Source: Candidatus Leucobacter sulfamidivorax
GTDB lineage: Bacteria > Actinomycetota > Actinomycetes > Actinomycetales > Microbacteriaceae
Assembly (NCBI GenBank): GCA_016771945.1
Contig: QZLF01000002.1
Location: forward strand, 806,001 to 870,000
Direction of reading: 5' to 3'
Length of the DNA stretch: 64,000 bases
The notes beneath the pieces were generated by a model. It searched no databases. It was given only the letters and a program-made list of their open reading frames with translations, and had not been told where the DNA came from. This document shows, one piece after another, positions 43,283 through 53,424 of the stretch. Positions within the stretch are counted from its first letter, which is position 1; each line of letters starts with the position of its first letter. The position numbers and the translations under genes are program-made.

Positions 43283-44431
43283 ATGACGACGGTCTCGCTT
43301 CCCGAGACGATGAAAGCCGCGGTCTGGCCGGGCGACTCGGCGTCGCTGACGGTCGAGCGGATACCGGTTCCGCGACCGCTCGCGGGCGAGGTGCTGGTGC
43401 GGGTCGCCGCCTGCGGTGTCTGCCACACCGATCTGCACGTGATGAAGGGCGAGGTCGCATTCCCCGGCCCCGCCGTCGTCGGCCACGAGATCAGCGGCAC
43501 GGTCGCCGAGGTCGGCCCCGGCGTCGTCGGGTACGCGCCCGGCGACCGGGTCGTCGGCGCGTTCATCATGCCGTGCGGCGAGTGCGCCCAGTGCTCCAAG
43601 GGCCGCGACGACCTGTGCCTCACCTTCTTCGGCGAGAACCGGCTCAAGGGCAACCTGCTCGACGGCACAAGCCGTCTCGCCCGCGCGGACGGCACGCGGC
43701 TGTCGATGTACTCGATGGGAGGGATGGCGGAGTACGCGGTGGTGCCCGTCAACGCGCTGGCGCATCTCGATGCGTCGCTGCCGCTGGAGGAGTCGTGCAT
43801 CCTCGGCTGCGCGGTGTTCACCGCCTACGGCGCTCTCGCCGCCGCCGGGCTCCGGGCGGGGGAGTCGATGGCGGTGGTCGCGACCGGGGGCGTCGGCTCG
43901 AGCATCGTGCAGCTCGGAGTGCACCTCGGTGCGACTCCGGTCGTCGCGGTCGACGTCTCCGACGAGAAGCTCGCGGGCGCGCGTGCGCTGGGCGCGACCG
44001 TGACGGTGAACAGCCTGGCGGAGGACGCGGTCGCCGCGGTACGGGAGGCGGTGCCCGGCGGGGTCGACGTCGTCTTCGAGGCGCTCGGCCGCGCGGAGAC
44101 CTTCGAGCTCGCCCACGCCCTGCTCGCCGACGGCGGCCGGATGGTCGCGGTCGGCATCGCCGCCGGCGCCACCGCGGCGTCCGTGCCGATCACCCAGCTC
44201 GTGCGGCGAGGCCAGACCATCCGGGGGTCCTTCGGGGCCCGGACCCGGCAGGATCTTCCGGAGGTGGTGGCGCTCGCAGCCGACGGCGGCATCGACGCGC
44301 GCGCCTCCATCACGAGGAGGTACCCGATCGACCGGGCCGACGACGCGTACCGGGATCTCGCCGACGGCGCGGTCGTCGGGCGCGCGATCGTGGTGATGGC
44401 CGGCGGGCGAGAGGCGGTGTCGGAACGGTGA
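43283..44431 (+). CDS. zinc-dependent alcohol dehydrogenase (MDR family)
   Basis: A 382-residue medium-chain dehydrogenase. Catalytic zinc ligands are in AACGVCHTDLH and VVGHEISG. The structural zinc lobe is MPCGECAQCSKGRDDLC. The NAD(P) fold has VVATGGVGSSIVQLGVHLGA with a GGVGSS variant of the usual motif. It likely interconverts an alcohol and aldehyde in the pathway. GAGAGGA precedes the ATG. Its stop overlaps the GTG of the next small gene. Confidence 0.9.
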   Translation: MTTVSLPETMKAAVWPGDSASLTVERIPVPRPLAGEVLVRVAACGVCHTDLHVMKGEVAFPGPAVVGHEISGTVAEVGPGVVGYAPGDRVVGAFIMPCGECAQCSKGRDDLCLTFFGENRLKGNLLDGTSRLARADGTRLSMYSMGGMAEYAVVPVNALAHLDASLPLEESCILGCAVFTAYGALAAAGLRAGESMAVVATGGVGSSIVQLGVHLGATPVVAVDVSDEKLAGARALGATVTVNSLAEDAVAAVREAVPGGVDVVFEALGRAETFELAHALLADGGRMVAVGIAAGATAASVPITQLVRRGQTIRGSFGARTRQDLPEVVALAADGGIDARASITRRYPIDRADDAYRDLADGAVVGRAIVVMAGGREAVSER

Positions 44432-44856
44432 CGAGGGAGGGAGCCGAGGGAGTGACGGCGGCAGGCAGAAGCGGGCACCCGATGTACGAGAGCGTCGTGC
44501 CCGAGGCGATCCGAATGCTCGTGCTCGGCTCGGCCGAGCCGAGCTTCTACGGAGCCCCGGCCGAGCTCAAGCGGGAGATCCACGCAGCGCTGCGGCGGCT
44601 GTTCGCGGTCTGGCAGGAGTGGGGCGCGAGGTATCTGGGCTCCTTCGACGACGACCTGCTGATGGTGGGCATGCCGCGGGCGCGGAAGCACCACTTCACC
44701 ATCATCTACGAGGTCGAGAGCCTCGAGATGGCGGGCGCGATGATGAACCTGTTCCGCACCGAGGTCGAGGGCGTCCTCCTGAACGGCTACGTGCGCTTCG
44801 AGGCGATGCTCGGCCGGGGCTTCTTCCCGGCCGACGAGGCCGCAGGCGCGGCCTAG
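44428..44856 (+). CDS. 142-residue protein of unknown function, last gene of the catabolic operon
   Basis: The GTG at 44428 overlaps the dehydrogenase stop (GTGA); ATG 44482 (MYESVVPEAIRM) is a plausible later start. The sequence is soluble, with a helix around LKREIHAALRRLFAVW and a strand-helix section HHFTIIYEVESLEMAGAMMNLF that suggests a ferredoxin-like alpha/beta fold. I do not recognise the family. Coupling to the dehydrogenase implies a role in the same pathway. Confidence 0.6.
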   Translation: MTREGAEGVTAAGRSGHPMYESVVPEAIRMLVLGSAEPSFYGAPAELKREIHAALRRLFAVWQEWGARYLGSFDDDLLMVGMPRARKHHFTIIYEVESLEMAGAMMNLFRTEVEGVLLNGYVRFEAMLGRGFFPADEAAGAA

Positions 44857-44909
44857 CGACCCGTGCCGCGCGGGCTCGGCTCGGCCTCGCCCGGGTCGGG
44901 GCGCGCGCC

Positions 44910-45015
44910 GCTCAGCCGGTTCGGGGCGCTCTGCCGGACGAACCCCGCGTATTCCGTCCGGCAGAGCGCCCTGAACCGGCCGAGCGTCACCCCGCGAAGC
45001 GGCGGGCGGCCCGGT
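44910..45015. repeat. right copy of 106-bp direct repeat (femAB tail and terminator)
   Basis: Direct partner of 30174-30279. Here the minus-strand part is the real end of the femAB gene at 44987-45919. The hairpin (44916-44940 with 44955-44979, one G-T pair) is its terminator and can also end the rightward catabolic operon. Confidence 0.88.
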
Positions 45016-45919
45016 AGACGGCGTAGGAGAGCGGCTTCACCGGCAGCTCCCACGTGCCCGAGAAGTCGACCTGGCGCCCGCCGAAGGAGCGCTTGAAGTC
45101 GCTGAAGCCCGACCAGGCGTGATCCTTCACCTCGGGCGGCACGACGCCGTAGAGGTCGAACTCCGCGAGCCCGCGCTCGTGCGCGTCCCGCATCATCGAG
45201 GTGACGAGGATCACCCCGGGGGAGAGGGCGCGGTGCGAGGTGGCGGCCGCGGCGTGGCCGTAGTAGCGGCGCTCGGCGTCGTCGTAGACCATGGCCGCGG
45301 CGACGGGCAGATCCGCCCCCTCGAGCTCGACGAGGAAGATCCGCGCGTCGCCGCCCGGCACGAGCGTCTGCGCCTGCGCGCGCAGGTAGTCGCCCGCGTG
45401 CGCGTGCATGCCGGTGCGGTCGCTGACCTCGCCGAGGAGGCGGATCAGGTGCTCGATATCCGCGGGGTCGTCGCTCTCGCGCACCGAGAGCCCCTTCTTC
45501 GCGAAGTTGCGGTGCAGGTTGCGGTTCGACTTGCGCATGTCGGCGAGCACCTCGTCGAAGGGACGCGCGAGATCGACGCGCTGCGTGTGCTCGGGCTGCT
45601 CGCGGCCCACGCGGCGCAGCCCTGCGGCCTCGAGCGCCGTCGCCGGAAGCGCCGGGCCGTCGGGCCCCGCGAGCGTCGGCTCGACGCGCAGGAACGCCGC
45701 GCCCAGGCGCCGCACCTCGGCGGTGAGCGCCGCGAGCGCGGGCTCCAGCGCCTCGGGCCGCTCGAGCTCGGGCCCGTAGGGCGCGTAGAGGCGCGAGTTG
45801 AGGCGCCCCTTCTGCAGCACGGCGAACGCCCGCCAGCCGTCGCCCTCGAGGCGCACCGCGGGGCGGTTCAGCGCGCCCTGCAGCCGCTCCCAGGCCGGGC
45901 CCTGCAGAAAGTGTGACAT
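44987..45919 (-). CDS. FemAB-like peptidyltransferase
   Basis: A 310-residue FemABX-family protein. It has DEVLADMRKSNRNLHRNFAKKGL, IRLLGEVSDRTGMHAHAGDYLRA, a GNAT-like core (IFLVELEGADLPVAAAMVYDD), MMRDAHERGLAEFDLYGV and FSDFKRSFGGRQVDFSGTWELPV. It would add an amino acid to a peptidoglycan precursor stem or bridge. TAGACT lies upstream on the minus strand at about the usual distance, with GAAGGAG as ribosome binding site. It is downstream of murJ and another femAB in the same direction. Confidence 0.88.
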   Translation of the reverse strand: MSHFLQGPAWERLQGALNRPAVRLEGDGWRAFAVLQKGRLNSRLYAPYGPELERPEALEPALAALTAEVRRLGAAFLRVEPTLAGPDGPALPATALEAAGLRRVGREQPEHTQRVDLARPFDEVLADMRKSNRNLHRNFAKKGLSVRESDDPADIEHLIRLLGEVSDRTGMHAHAGDYLRAQAQTLVPGGDARIFLVELEGADLPVAAAMVYDDAERRYYGHAAAATSHRALSPGVILVTSMMRDAHERGLAEFDLYGVVPPEVKDHAWSGFSDFKRSFGGRQVDFSGTWELPVKPLSYAVYRAARRFAG

Positions 45920-45946
45920 GGGGGTCTGCTCCTTCGAGGGGCGAGT

Positions 45947-47131
45947 CTAGTAGAGGTCGAGATCGCGGTACCTGCGGCGGTGCGCGCGCTGGGCGAGCGG
46001 CAGCCCCGCGCGCGTCCAGAGGCGATAGGCGCGCGGGCGCAGCACCAGGTCGAACGCGCCGACGAGCTCCGTGACCTCGTTCGCGAACGAGAGCTTGAAC
46101 GCAGCGAGCGTGTGGTTCGGCGAGCTCGGGTCGTCGAGGCGATCCCTGGGCGGCGTGCCCATCAGGTCGTAACTCGTCGCGCCCGCGTCGCGCGCGTCGC
46201 GCATCATCCGCCACTGCAGGAGGTTCGACATGCCGGGGGAGGTGCGGGGGCGCTCGGATCCGCCGTCCTTGTAGTAGGCGCGCTCGCCGACGCGGATGAC
46301 GTAGGCGAGCAGGGCGGGGGAGCCACCGGCGTCGGTGCCGCCGCCTGCGGTGCCGCTGCCCTCGCCGCCGCCCTCGATGCCGCTGCTCTCAATGCCGTAG
46401 AAGCGGCCGAGGCCGGCCTCGCTGAAGCCGCGCCAGAAGCGCTCGGCATAGTCCTCGGAGCGCAGCCTCAGCGTCTGCCCGCCGCCGCCGACGAGCCGCA
46501 TGAGGCGGTGCATATGCGCGAAGGTCTCGGCGTCGGCGGGGTACTCGCGCACCTCCACGCCGTCGCGGATCGCCCGGTTGATCGAGTTGCGGCACCGCTT
46601 CTGGAAGCTCGACAGCAGCTCGGCGTCCGTGCGGGGTCCGTCCTCGCCCGCGAGGTCGACGATCGCGGTCGAGACGTTCGACTGGATGCCGGGCCGCCAG
46701 CGGGCGCCCAGCGGCGCGAGGGCGCGCGCGGCCTCGCTCTCGGACGCCGGCGCGTCGCCGATCCGCTCGATCGGCGGTTCGACGGTCGCCGCGAAGACCC
46801 TGGGCTCGCGTTCGCGCAGGAAGTCGCGCAACGCCTCGACGTGCGCGCGGGCCTCCTCGGCCGTCGCCACCGCGGGTCCGTGCGGCAGATACCAATAAGA
46901 CCCGAGCAGCGGGATCCGTCGTTCCAGCGCCAGCGAGACGGACGCGTGCTCGTCGCCGCGCTCGCCGCCGTGCTCGAAGACCAGGAAGCGCGGGATCCAC
47001 CCGACCGCCGCCTTGGTGTCGGCGTAGGGACGCGCCTGCACGAAATCGCCACCGGCCGGGTTCCGCGCGACGAGGGCGTCCCACCCGTCGATCTCGGCGG
47101 CCTCCGCGTAGCGCACGGTGATGCCGGTCAT
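45947..47131 (-). CDS. FemAB-like peptidyltransferase with Gly-rich insert
   Basis: A 394-residue FemABX-family protein. Conserved parts are SSFQKRCRNSINRAIRDGVEV, MHRLMRLVGGGGQTL, AYYKDGGSERPRTSPGMSNLLQW, MMRDARDAGATSYDLMG and FKLSFANEVTELVGAFDLVL. A low-complexity insert GGGEGSGTAGGGTDAGG interrupts the second domain and is probably a surface loop. The start overlaps the murJ stop by 4 nt. Motif order is closest to the plus-strand copy at 28936-30027. Confidence 0.88.
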   Translation of the reverse strand: MTGITVRYAEAAEIDGWDALVARNPAGGDFVQARPYADTKAAVGWIPRFLVFEHGGERGDEHASVSLALERRIPLLGSYWYLPHGPAVATAEEARAHVEALRDFLREREPRVFAATVEPPIERIGDAPASESEAARALAPLGARWRPGIQSNVSTAIVDLAGEDGPRTDAELLSSFQKRCRNSINRAIRDGVEVREYPADAETFAHMHRLMRLVGGGGQTLRLRSEDYAERFWRGFSEAGLGRFYGIESSGIEGGGEGSGTAGGGTDAGGSPALLAYVIRVGERAYYKDGGSERPRTSPGMSNLLQWRMMRDARDAGATSYDLMGTPPRDRLDDPSSPNHTLAAFKLSFANEVTELVGAFDLVLRPRAYRLWTRAGLPLAQRAHRRRYRDLDLY

Positions 47132-48780
47132 GGTCGGTCCTCCTCGAGGCTTTCGGGATCCGCCCCGCGCCCCCTGCCTGTGAGGCGTCGGATCAGCCCC
47201 AGCGCCTCGCGGTTGCGCAGCGCGACGAGCGCGAGCCCGTAGACGATGGCCATCGCGGCGGTGACGGCGGCGGAGGCGAGGATCGCCCCGAAGAAGCCCT
47301 GCACCGCGAAGGCCCCCTCGCCGGTGCCGCCCATGAGCGCGAGCAGCCCGAAGCCCGCGAGGCCCGCCACCGCGCCCGCCACGAGGAACTGGACGAGGGC
47401 CGTGCCGATCCCGCGCCCGACGGCGGGCCCGATCCGCCCCCGCAGCAGCAGGAAGGTCGTGATCGCCTGCAGCAGGATCAGCACCGAGACCGCGAGCGTG
47501 AGCACCACCGCGATGCGGTCGCTCGGCAGGGTGCTGCAGTACCACGCGGCGGCGAGCGTGAGCGCGGACTGGCCCACCGCGACGAAGAACGGCGTGCGGG
47601 TGTCGCTGTGCGCGAAGAAGCCGCGGTTGAAGACGAAGAGCAGGCTGAACGGGGCGAGCGCGACGAGGTTCGCGACGAGCACCGGGGCGACGGTCGCGAG
47701 CACCTCGTAGGAGGCGCCGGGCTGCACGATGCGGATCAGCGGCATCGCGAGCACGGCCATCGCCGCGGTGAAGAAGGCCATGGCGAAGGCGGCCTGGCGC
47801 GTCGAGGCGCGGAGGTCTGCCGAGAAGGCCTCCTCGTCGCCCGCGTGCACGCTCTCGCTCATGCGGGTGAAGCGCGCGGTGACGAGCGAGATGGTGATGA
47901 TCGCGTGCGGCAGCACGAAGATGAGGCCCGCGAGCTCGGTCGCGGCGAGGCCGGCGTCGTTCGGCGCGGCGAGGTTGAGCACGCGCGTGTTGACGAGTCC
48001 GATGACCTGGGTGAGCAGCACCGTGAGGAAGGTCCAGCTGGCGACCCTGCCCATGGTGCCGAGGCCGATGCCGCGGAAGCGGAAGTCGAGTCGGAAGCGC
48101 AGCCCCGCGCGGCGCCAGAACCCGAAGAGTGCGAGCGCCTGCACCGCCACGCCAAGGGTCGCCGATCCGGCCACGAGCGCGATCGCCAGCGGATCCCAGA
48201 CGTCGCCGCCGCGCACGCCGTTCGGATCCGCGCCGAAGAGCAGCACGAAGGCCACGAGGCCGGCCATGTTCAGCACGTTGTTGAGCACCGGCGACCAGGC
48301 GTAGGGCCCGAAGAGGCTGCGCGCGTTCAGCACCTCGCCCAGCACGGTGTAGAGCGAGTAGAAGAGGATCTGGGGCAGCAGCCAGTAGGCGAAGACCGTC
48401 GTCAGCCGCACCTGGTCCTCGGGCCAGCCCGCGGTGAGCCAGCCGATGAGCGCGGGGGTGAGGAGCGCGGCGGCCGCCATGATCCCGGCCGAGCCGACGA
48501 TCGCGAGCGTGATGAGCTTGTTGATGTACCTGGCGCCGCCGTCGTGGGCGAGCGCGGCCTTCGTGATCTGCGGCACGATCACCGCGGTCAGCGCGCCGGT
48601 CGCGATGAGCGTGTAGACCGTGTTCGGCACCCGGCCTGCCGTCGCGAAGGACTCGGCCGCGAAGCCGAGGCTGCTGATCGCGTAGACGAGCACCATCGCC
48701 CGCACGAGGCCCAGCACGCGGGAAACGAGCGTGCCGGCCGCGATCACCGCGCCCGCGCGCCCCGTGCTGAGCCGTGCCAT
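47128..48780 (-). CDS. murJ: lipid II flippase MurJ (MVF family)
   Basis: A 550-residue integral membrane protein with about 14 transmembrane helices. It flips lipid II across the membrane for peptidoglycan synthesis. Family features are [15 protein letters not shown] at the N-terminus, [23 protein letters not shown], and [16 protein letters not shown]. It is translationally coupled to one femAB gene and flanked by two more, so modified lipid II peptides and their export are encoded together. Confidence 0.9.
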   Translation of the reverse strand: MARLSTGRAGAVIAAGTLVSRVLGLVRAMVLVYAISSLGFAAESFATAGRVPNTVYTLIATGALTAVIVPQITKAALAHDGGARYINKLITLAIVGSAGIMAAAALLTPALIGWLTAGWPEDQVRLTTVFAYWLLPQILFYSLYTVLGEVLNARSLFGPYAWSPVLNNVLNMAGLVAFVLLFGADPNGVRGGDVWDPLAIALVAGSATLGVAVQALALFGFWRRAGLRFRLDFRFRGIGLGTMGRVASWTFLTVLLTQVIGLVNTRVLNLAAPNDAGLAATELAGLIFVLPHAIITISLVTARFTRMSESVHAGDEEAFSADLRASTRQAAFAMAFFTAAMAVLAMPLIRIVQPGASYEVLATVAPVLVANLVALAPFSLLFVFNRGFFAHSDTRTPFFVAVGQSALTLAAAWYCSTLPSDRIAVVLTLAVSVLILLQAITTFLLLRGRIGPAVGRGIGTALVQFLVAGAVAGLAGFGLLALMGGTGEGAFAVQGFFGAILASAAVTAAMAIVYGLALVALRNREALGLIRRLTGRGRGADPESLEEDRP

Positions 48781-48821
48781 GCTGTGCCTTCTCGCGCTTT
48801 CCGTGCCCGTGCCTGTGCCCG

Positions 48822-49748
48822 CTAGCCGCGCACCGCGCGCTTGGCGGCCTGGGCGGCGCGCCAGGCGCGGTACTTGAGGGGCGAGACGGCGATCTCCCAG
48901 GTGCCCGCGAAGGGGACGGTCTCGCCGCCGAAGGTGCGCTTGAAGACGGTGTACCCGGTGGTCTCGTCCTCGACCTCGTCGCAGTCGGAGATGCCGAAGA
49001 GGTCGAAGACCCGGAAGCCCCGCTCGTGCGCGTCGCGGATCATCCAGGTGATGAAGGGCGAGGAGATCTGCAGGCTGTTGTTGCCGAGCTGCCGCCCCAC
49101 GTAGAGGTAGTAGCGCGTCTTCGACGCCTCGTCGTCGATCGTGATGCCCACGACCTCGATCTCGCCGTGCTGGCGCGCGACGAACATGCTCGCAGCGTCC
49201 TTCAGGACGAGCTCCTCGTAGAAGCGGCCGAAGTAGTCGGCGTCGCGGACCTCGAAGCCGGCCGCCTCGCCCTGGCCGTGGTAGAGCTCGACGAAGACGT
49301 CGAAGTCCTCGCGGCTCGTGCTCCGCTCGAAGGTCATGCCGCGCTTCTCGGCGCCGCGGAACTGCTTGCGGCGGCTGGTGCTGAGATCGGCGAAGACCTC
49401 GTCCCAGGGCCGGGTGAGGTCGATCGCCTGCGTGCGGGAGTGACGGAAGCCGCGCACCCGGCGCTCGGCGAGCGGCTCGACGTCGGCCGCGGTGATCGGC
49501 GGCGGCGGCTCGACGATCGCCCGGTAGGCGCCCTCGGCCTTCGCCTCGCGCTTCAGGTGGTCGACGGCCTCGGCGAGCGCCCTCGGGTCGTCCGCGACCG
49601 GGCCGCCCGGCGCGTAGACGTAGGGTCCGAAGGCGTCGCGCTGCACCCGCGCGAAGTAGCGCCAGCCCTCGCCCTCGCCCGAGATGAGCCGGGCACCGAG
49701 TTCGCGCTGGAACCGCTGCCACGCGGCGCTCTGATAGAAGTCGCTCAT
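48822..49748 (-). CDS. FemAB-like peptidyltransferase
   Basis: A 308-residue FemABX-family protein. Key segments are [68 protein letters not shown] and [23 protein letters not shown]. It heads the leftward cell-wall operon with murJ. AGTCTA at 49756-49761 (TAGACT on the minus strand) lies 7 nt before the ATG, the leaderless pattern. It is divergent from ftsK. Confidence 0.88.
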   Translation of the reverse strand: MSDFYQSAAWQRFQRELGARLISGEGEGWRYFARVQRDAFGPYVYAPGGPVADDPRALAEAVDHLKREAKAEGAYRAIVEPPPPITAADVEPLAERRVRGFRHSRTQAIDLTRPWDEVFADLSTSRRKQFRGAEKRGMTFERSTSREDFDVFVELYHGQGEAAGFEVRDADYFGRFYEELVLKDAASMFVARQHGEIEVVGITIDDEASKTRYYLYVGRQLGNNSLQISSPFITWMIRDAHERGFRVFDLFGISDCDEVEDETTGYTVFKRTFGGETVPFAGTWEIAVSPLKYRAWRAAQAAKRAVRG

Positions 49749-49755
49749 CGGATCG

Positions 49756-49834
49756 AGTCTACCTGTCCGGGCGGAAGCGGATTCGTCACTCGCCGAGAGC
49801 GATCCCGGCGCATGTCGTGGGTCGCCTGTACCGT
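49756..49834. promoter_or_regulatory. divergent leaderless promoters of femAB and ftsK
   Basis: Minus strand: TAGACT (49756-49761), 7 nt before the femAB ATG. Plus strand: TACCGT (49829-49834), 7 nt before the ftsK ATG at 49842. Confidence 0.5.
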
Positions 49835-49841
49835 GAGTGCC

Positions 49842-52763
49842 ATGGTCAGCAAGGCGTCGACACGCTCGAAATCGCGCGCGTCCAGCGGCTCCCGCACGAG
49901 CGCGCGCACCAAGGTGCTCGAACCGGAGCCCAAGGGCGGGCTGCTCAGCCGCGCCTGGATGGGGCTCGCGCACGCCGTCGGCGGCGCGGCGCGGGTCTTC
50001 CGCGGCGAGCCGATGGCGCGGGAGGACCGCCGCGACGGCATCCCGATGGCGCTCGTGCTGCTGGCGGTCGCCGGCGCGGTCGTCGAGTGGTTCCTGATCG
50101 GGAACCCCGTCGCGACCCAGATCAGCGCCTGGAGCTTCGGCGCCCTGTTCGGGCGGATCGCCTTCGGCCTGCCCATCATCATGGTGGGCTTCGCGCTGTG
50201 GCTCTTCAACCATCCCTCGGGCACGCACGACAACCGCCGCATCGCGATCGGGCTGTTCATCGCGCTGCTGAGCGCCTCCGGGCTCGCGCACGTCTTCGGG
50301 GGACAGCCGAGCCCGAACGACGGCATCCTCGCGCTCGCGGCTGCCGGCGGGCTGCTCGGCTGGCTGATCGGCGCGCCCCTCTCGCTGCTCACCGCGTGGG
50401 TGGCGGTGCCCGTGCTCGTGCTGCTGCTCGCGCTCTCCGTGCTCATCGTCACGAAGACCCCGCCGGGCCGCATCGCGGCGCGGCTGCGCGAGGCCTACGC
50501 CTACCTGTTCGGCGCGGCTGCGCCCGAGGCCGTGGAGCAGGCGGATCCGGCCGCCCCCGCTCCCGCCGCTTCGCGGCGCGGCTCACGGCGGCGGGGCGAC
50601 GAGGCGTTGTTCGACATCGAGGACCAGCAGGCCACCGGCGAGCTGCCCTGGTGGCGGCGCAACTCCTCCGAACGCGAGGAGGATCCGGGGTACGGCGGCG
50701 GCGCTGCCGGGATGGACGCGGTCGACGACCTGCTCGGCGGCGATCCCTCGGCGCGCGACCGGGGCTTCGACTCGGCGTTCGAGGGAGGGGACGCCTCCGA
50801 GCAGGCGACGGCCGAGGTCGCCGCCGCGGCGTCCGTCGCGCCGGCAGCCGCCGTGGTGCAGGAGGTCGAGGCCGAGGAGCTCCGCCGGCTGCACGACGAG
50901 GCCGCCGCCACCTCCACCTTCGAGGTCGCGCCCGCCCCCGACTCGCAGGCGCACCCCTACGTGCTGCCCGACCAGAGCGCGCTCTCGGCGGGGGATCCGC
51001 CCAAGGCCCGCACGCAGGCCAACGACGACATCATGGCCGCCATCAGCGAGGTGCTCGCCCAGTTCTCGGTCGACGCGAAGGTCACCGGCTTCTCGCGGGG
51101 CCCCACGGTCACGCAGTACGAGGTCGAGCTGGGCCCCGGCGTGAAGGTCGAGAAGGTCACGGCGCTGTCGCGCAACCTCGCCTACGCCGTCGCCTCGAAC
51201 GAGATCCGCATCCTCTCGCCGATCCCGGGCAAGAGCGCCATCGGCATCGAGATCCCCAACAAGGATCGCGAGAACGTCGCGCTCGGCGACGTGCTGCGCT
51301 CGGCCAAGGCGCGGAACAGCAAGCACCCCATGACGATCGGCATCGGCAAGGACGTGCGGGGCGGCTTCGTCGTCGCGAACCTCGCCAAGATGCCGCACCT
51401 GCTCGTCGCGGGCGCCACGGGCTCGGGCAAGTCGAGCTTCATCAACTCGATGATCACGAGCCTGCTCATGCGCGCGACGCCGGCGGAGGTGCGCATGGTG
51501 CTCGTCGACCCCAAGCGCGTCGAGCTCACCGCCTACCAGGGCGTGCCGCATCTCATCACCCCCATCATCACCAACCCCAAGAAGGCGGCCGAGGCGCTGC
51601 AGTGGGTGGTGAAGGAGATGGACATGCGCTACGACGACCTCGAGAGCTTCGGCTTCCGCCACGTCGACGACTTCAACGAGGCCGTGCGCTCGGGCACGCT
51701 GACCCTGCCCGAGGGCAGCGAGCGGAAGCTCAAGCCCTACCCCTACCTGCTCGTCGTGGTCGACGAGCTGGCGGACCTCATGCTCGTCGCCCCCCGCGAC
51801 GTCGAGGAGTCGATCCAGCGCATCACGCAGCTCGCCCGCGCCGCGGGCATCCACCTCGTCCTCGCGACGCAGCGCCCCTCGGTCAACGTCGTCACGGGCG
51901 TCATCAAGGCCAACGTGCCGAGCCGCTACGCCTTCGCGGTCTCCTCGGGCACCGATTCGCGGGTCATCCTCGACGACGTGGGTGCCGAGCGCCTCATCGG
52001 CCAGGGCGACGGCCTGCTGCTGCTCAACGGCGAGTCGACGCCGCTGCGCGTGCAGGGCGCCTGGGTGAACGAGTCCGAGATCGCGCGCGTGGTCGCGCAC
52101 GTCAAGGAGCAGGCGCGGCCCGAGTACCGCGCCGACGTCGCCCAGGCCGCGGAGAAGAAGGAGATCGACGCCGACATCGGGGACGATCTCGACGTGCTGC
52201 TGCAGGCGATCGAGCTCGTGGTCACCTCGCAGTTCGGCTCCACCTCGATGCTGCAGCGCAAGCTGCGCGTCGGCTTCGCGAAGGCCGGCCGGCTCATGGA
52301 CCTCATGGAGTCGCGCGACATCGTGGGACCCTCCGAGGGCTCCAAGGCGCGCGACGTGCTCGTGAGCCCCGAGCAGCTGCCCGAGGTGCTCGCCGCGATC
52401 AACGGCGGCGGGCCGGCGCCCGCTGCGGCCGCTCCGTCCCCGGCTCCGGCCGCGCCCGCCGTGGTGCCCGCCGCACCGGCTGCGGTGCCCGCCTCGCCTG
52501 CTCCCGCGGACCGGGGTGCGCCGCCCCGGTCGGCCGATCCGGTCGCCGCATCCGCGCCGGTCCTGGAGTCCGACGGCCCGGCCGCCGAGGCCGAGACCGA
52601 GGCGCTGGGGCCCTTCGACCCCTTCGCGCCCGAACCCGGCGCGGTCGACGATCGCTACGACGACCCCATCGAGCGCCACCGCTCCGAGCTCAGGGAGGTC
52701 GACTCCTACGGCGATGACGGCGACGGCGACGAAGACGCCTGGCAGCTCACCGGCAGGGACTGA
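49842..52763 (+). CDS. ftsK: DNA translocase FtsK
   Basis: A 973-residue translocase that pumps chromosome termini across the division septum. Four membrane helices lie at about residues 65-205. A long acidic linker follows (about 220-390). The alpha/beta motor has Walker [11 protein letters not shown] at about 524, [17 protein letters not shown] as Walker B, and [21 protein letters not shown]. The gamma winged helix is [23 protein letters not shown]. About 120 Pro/Ala/Asp-rich residues extend past gamma, more than usual. The basic Ser/Arg-rich N-terminus precedes the membrane domain. Its own leaderless promoter is present. Confidence 0.95.
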   Translation: MVSKASTRSKSRASSGSRTSARTKVLEPEPKGGLLSRAWMGLAHAVGGAARVFRGEPMAREDRRDGIPMALVLLAVAGAVVEWFLIGNPVATQISAWSFGALFGRIAFGLPIIMVGFALWLFNHPSGTHDNRRIAIGLFIALLSASGLAHVFGGQPSPNDGILALAAAGGLLGWLIGAPLSLLTAWVAVPVLVLLLALSVLIVTKTPPGRIAARLREAYAYLFGAAAPEAVEQADPAAPAPAASRRGSRRRGDEALFDIEDQQATGELPWWRRNSSEREEDPGYGGGAAGMDAVDDLLGGDPSARDRGFDSAFEGGDASEQATAEVAAAASVAPAAAVVQEVEAEELRRLHDEAAATSTFEVAPAPDSQAHPYVLPDQSALSAGDPPKARTQANDDIMAAISEVLAQFSVDAKVTGFSRGPTVTQYEVELGPGVKVEKVTALSRNLAYAVASNEIRILSPIPGKSAIGIEIPNKDRENVALGDVLRSAKARNSKHPMTIGIGKDVRGGFVVANLAKMPHLLVAGATGSGKSSFINSMITSLLMRATPAEVRMVLVDPKRVELTAYQGVPHLITPIITNPKKAAEALQWVVKEMDMRYDDLESFGFRHVDDFNEAVRSGTLTLPEGSERKLKPYPYLLVVVDELADLMLVAPRDVEESIQRITQLARAAGIHLVLATQRPSVNVVTGVIKANVPSRYAFAVSSGTDSRVILDDVGAERLIGQGDGLLLLNGESTPLRVQGAWVNESEIARVVAHVKEQARPEYRADVAQAAEKKEIDADIGDDLDVLLQAIELVVTSQFGSTSMLQRKLRVGFAKAGRLMDLMESRDIVGPSEGSKARDVLVSPEQLPEVLAAINGGGPAPAAAAPSPAPAAPAVVPAAPAAVPASPAPADRGAPPRSADPVAASAPVLESDGPAAEAETEALGPFDPFAPEPGAVDDRYDDPIERHRSELREVDSYGDDGDGDEDAWQLTGRD

Positions 52764-52800
52764 ATCGTGACGGGAAGCGGGCAGTGACGGGGGTCGGGAG

Positions 52801-53424
52801 ATGACGGGGCAGCCGGCGGGCGCCAAGCCCTCGAACTGGAACGCGCCGAACGTCATCACGGGCGTGCGCATCGTCGCGACGCCCTTCTTCATCTGGATGC
52901 TGCTCGCCGACGGCGGCAGCATGGGACCGCTGCGCTGGGCGGCGGCGGTGTTCTTCGTGCTGGCCATCGCGACCGACGCGTGGGACGGGTACCTCGCCCG
53001 CTCGCGGGGCCTCGTCACCGACCTCGGCAAGCTGCTCGACCCGATCGCCGACAAGTTCCTGACGGGCGGCGCCCTCGTCGGGCTCTCGATCCTCGCCGAG
53101 CTGCCCTGGTGGGTCACGATCGTCGTGCTCGTGCGCGAGATCGGGGTCACCGTGCACCGCCTCTTCGAGGCGCGGAGCGTGGTGCTCGCCGCGGCCTGGA
53201 TGGGCAAGCTCAAGACGGTGGCGCAGTCCGTGGCCATCGCGCTCGCGCTCTTCCCCTTCCCGGCCCTGCTCGGCGATTGGATGAACTGGGTCAACGGCGT
53301 CGCGATGACGATCGCCGTGATCCTCACGATCGCCAGCGGCATCGACTACGTCATCACCTACGCGCGCCTGGGTCGGGCCGCGGGCGGGGATGGCCATACG
53401 AGCGCCGCGGAGGACCGGCCGTGA
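52801..53424 (+). CDS. pgsA: CDP-diacylglycerol-glycerol-3-phosphate 3-phosphatidyltransferase
   Basis: A 207-residue membrane enzyme making phosphatidylglycerophosphate. The CDP-alcohol phosphatidyltransferase motif is complete: DAWDGYLARSRG followed by LVTDLGKLLDPIADK. About five membrane helices are present. It lies 37 nt after ftsK, and its stop overlaps the cinA start (GTGA). Confidence 0.93.
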   Translation: MTGQPAGAKPSNWNAPNVITGVRIVATPFFIWMLLADGGSMGPLRWAAAVFFVLAIATDAWDGYLARSRGLVTDLGKLLDPIADKFLTGGALVGLSILAELPWWVTIVVLVREIGVTVHRLFEARSVVLAAAWMGKLKTVAQSVAIALALFPFPALLGDWMNWVNGVAMTIAVILTIASGIDYVITYARLGRAAGGDGHTSAAEDRP

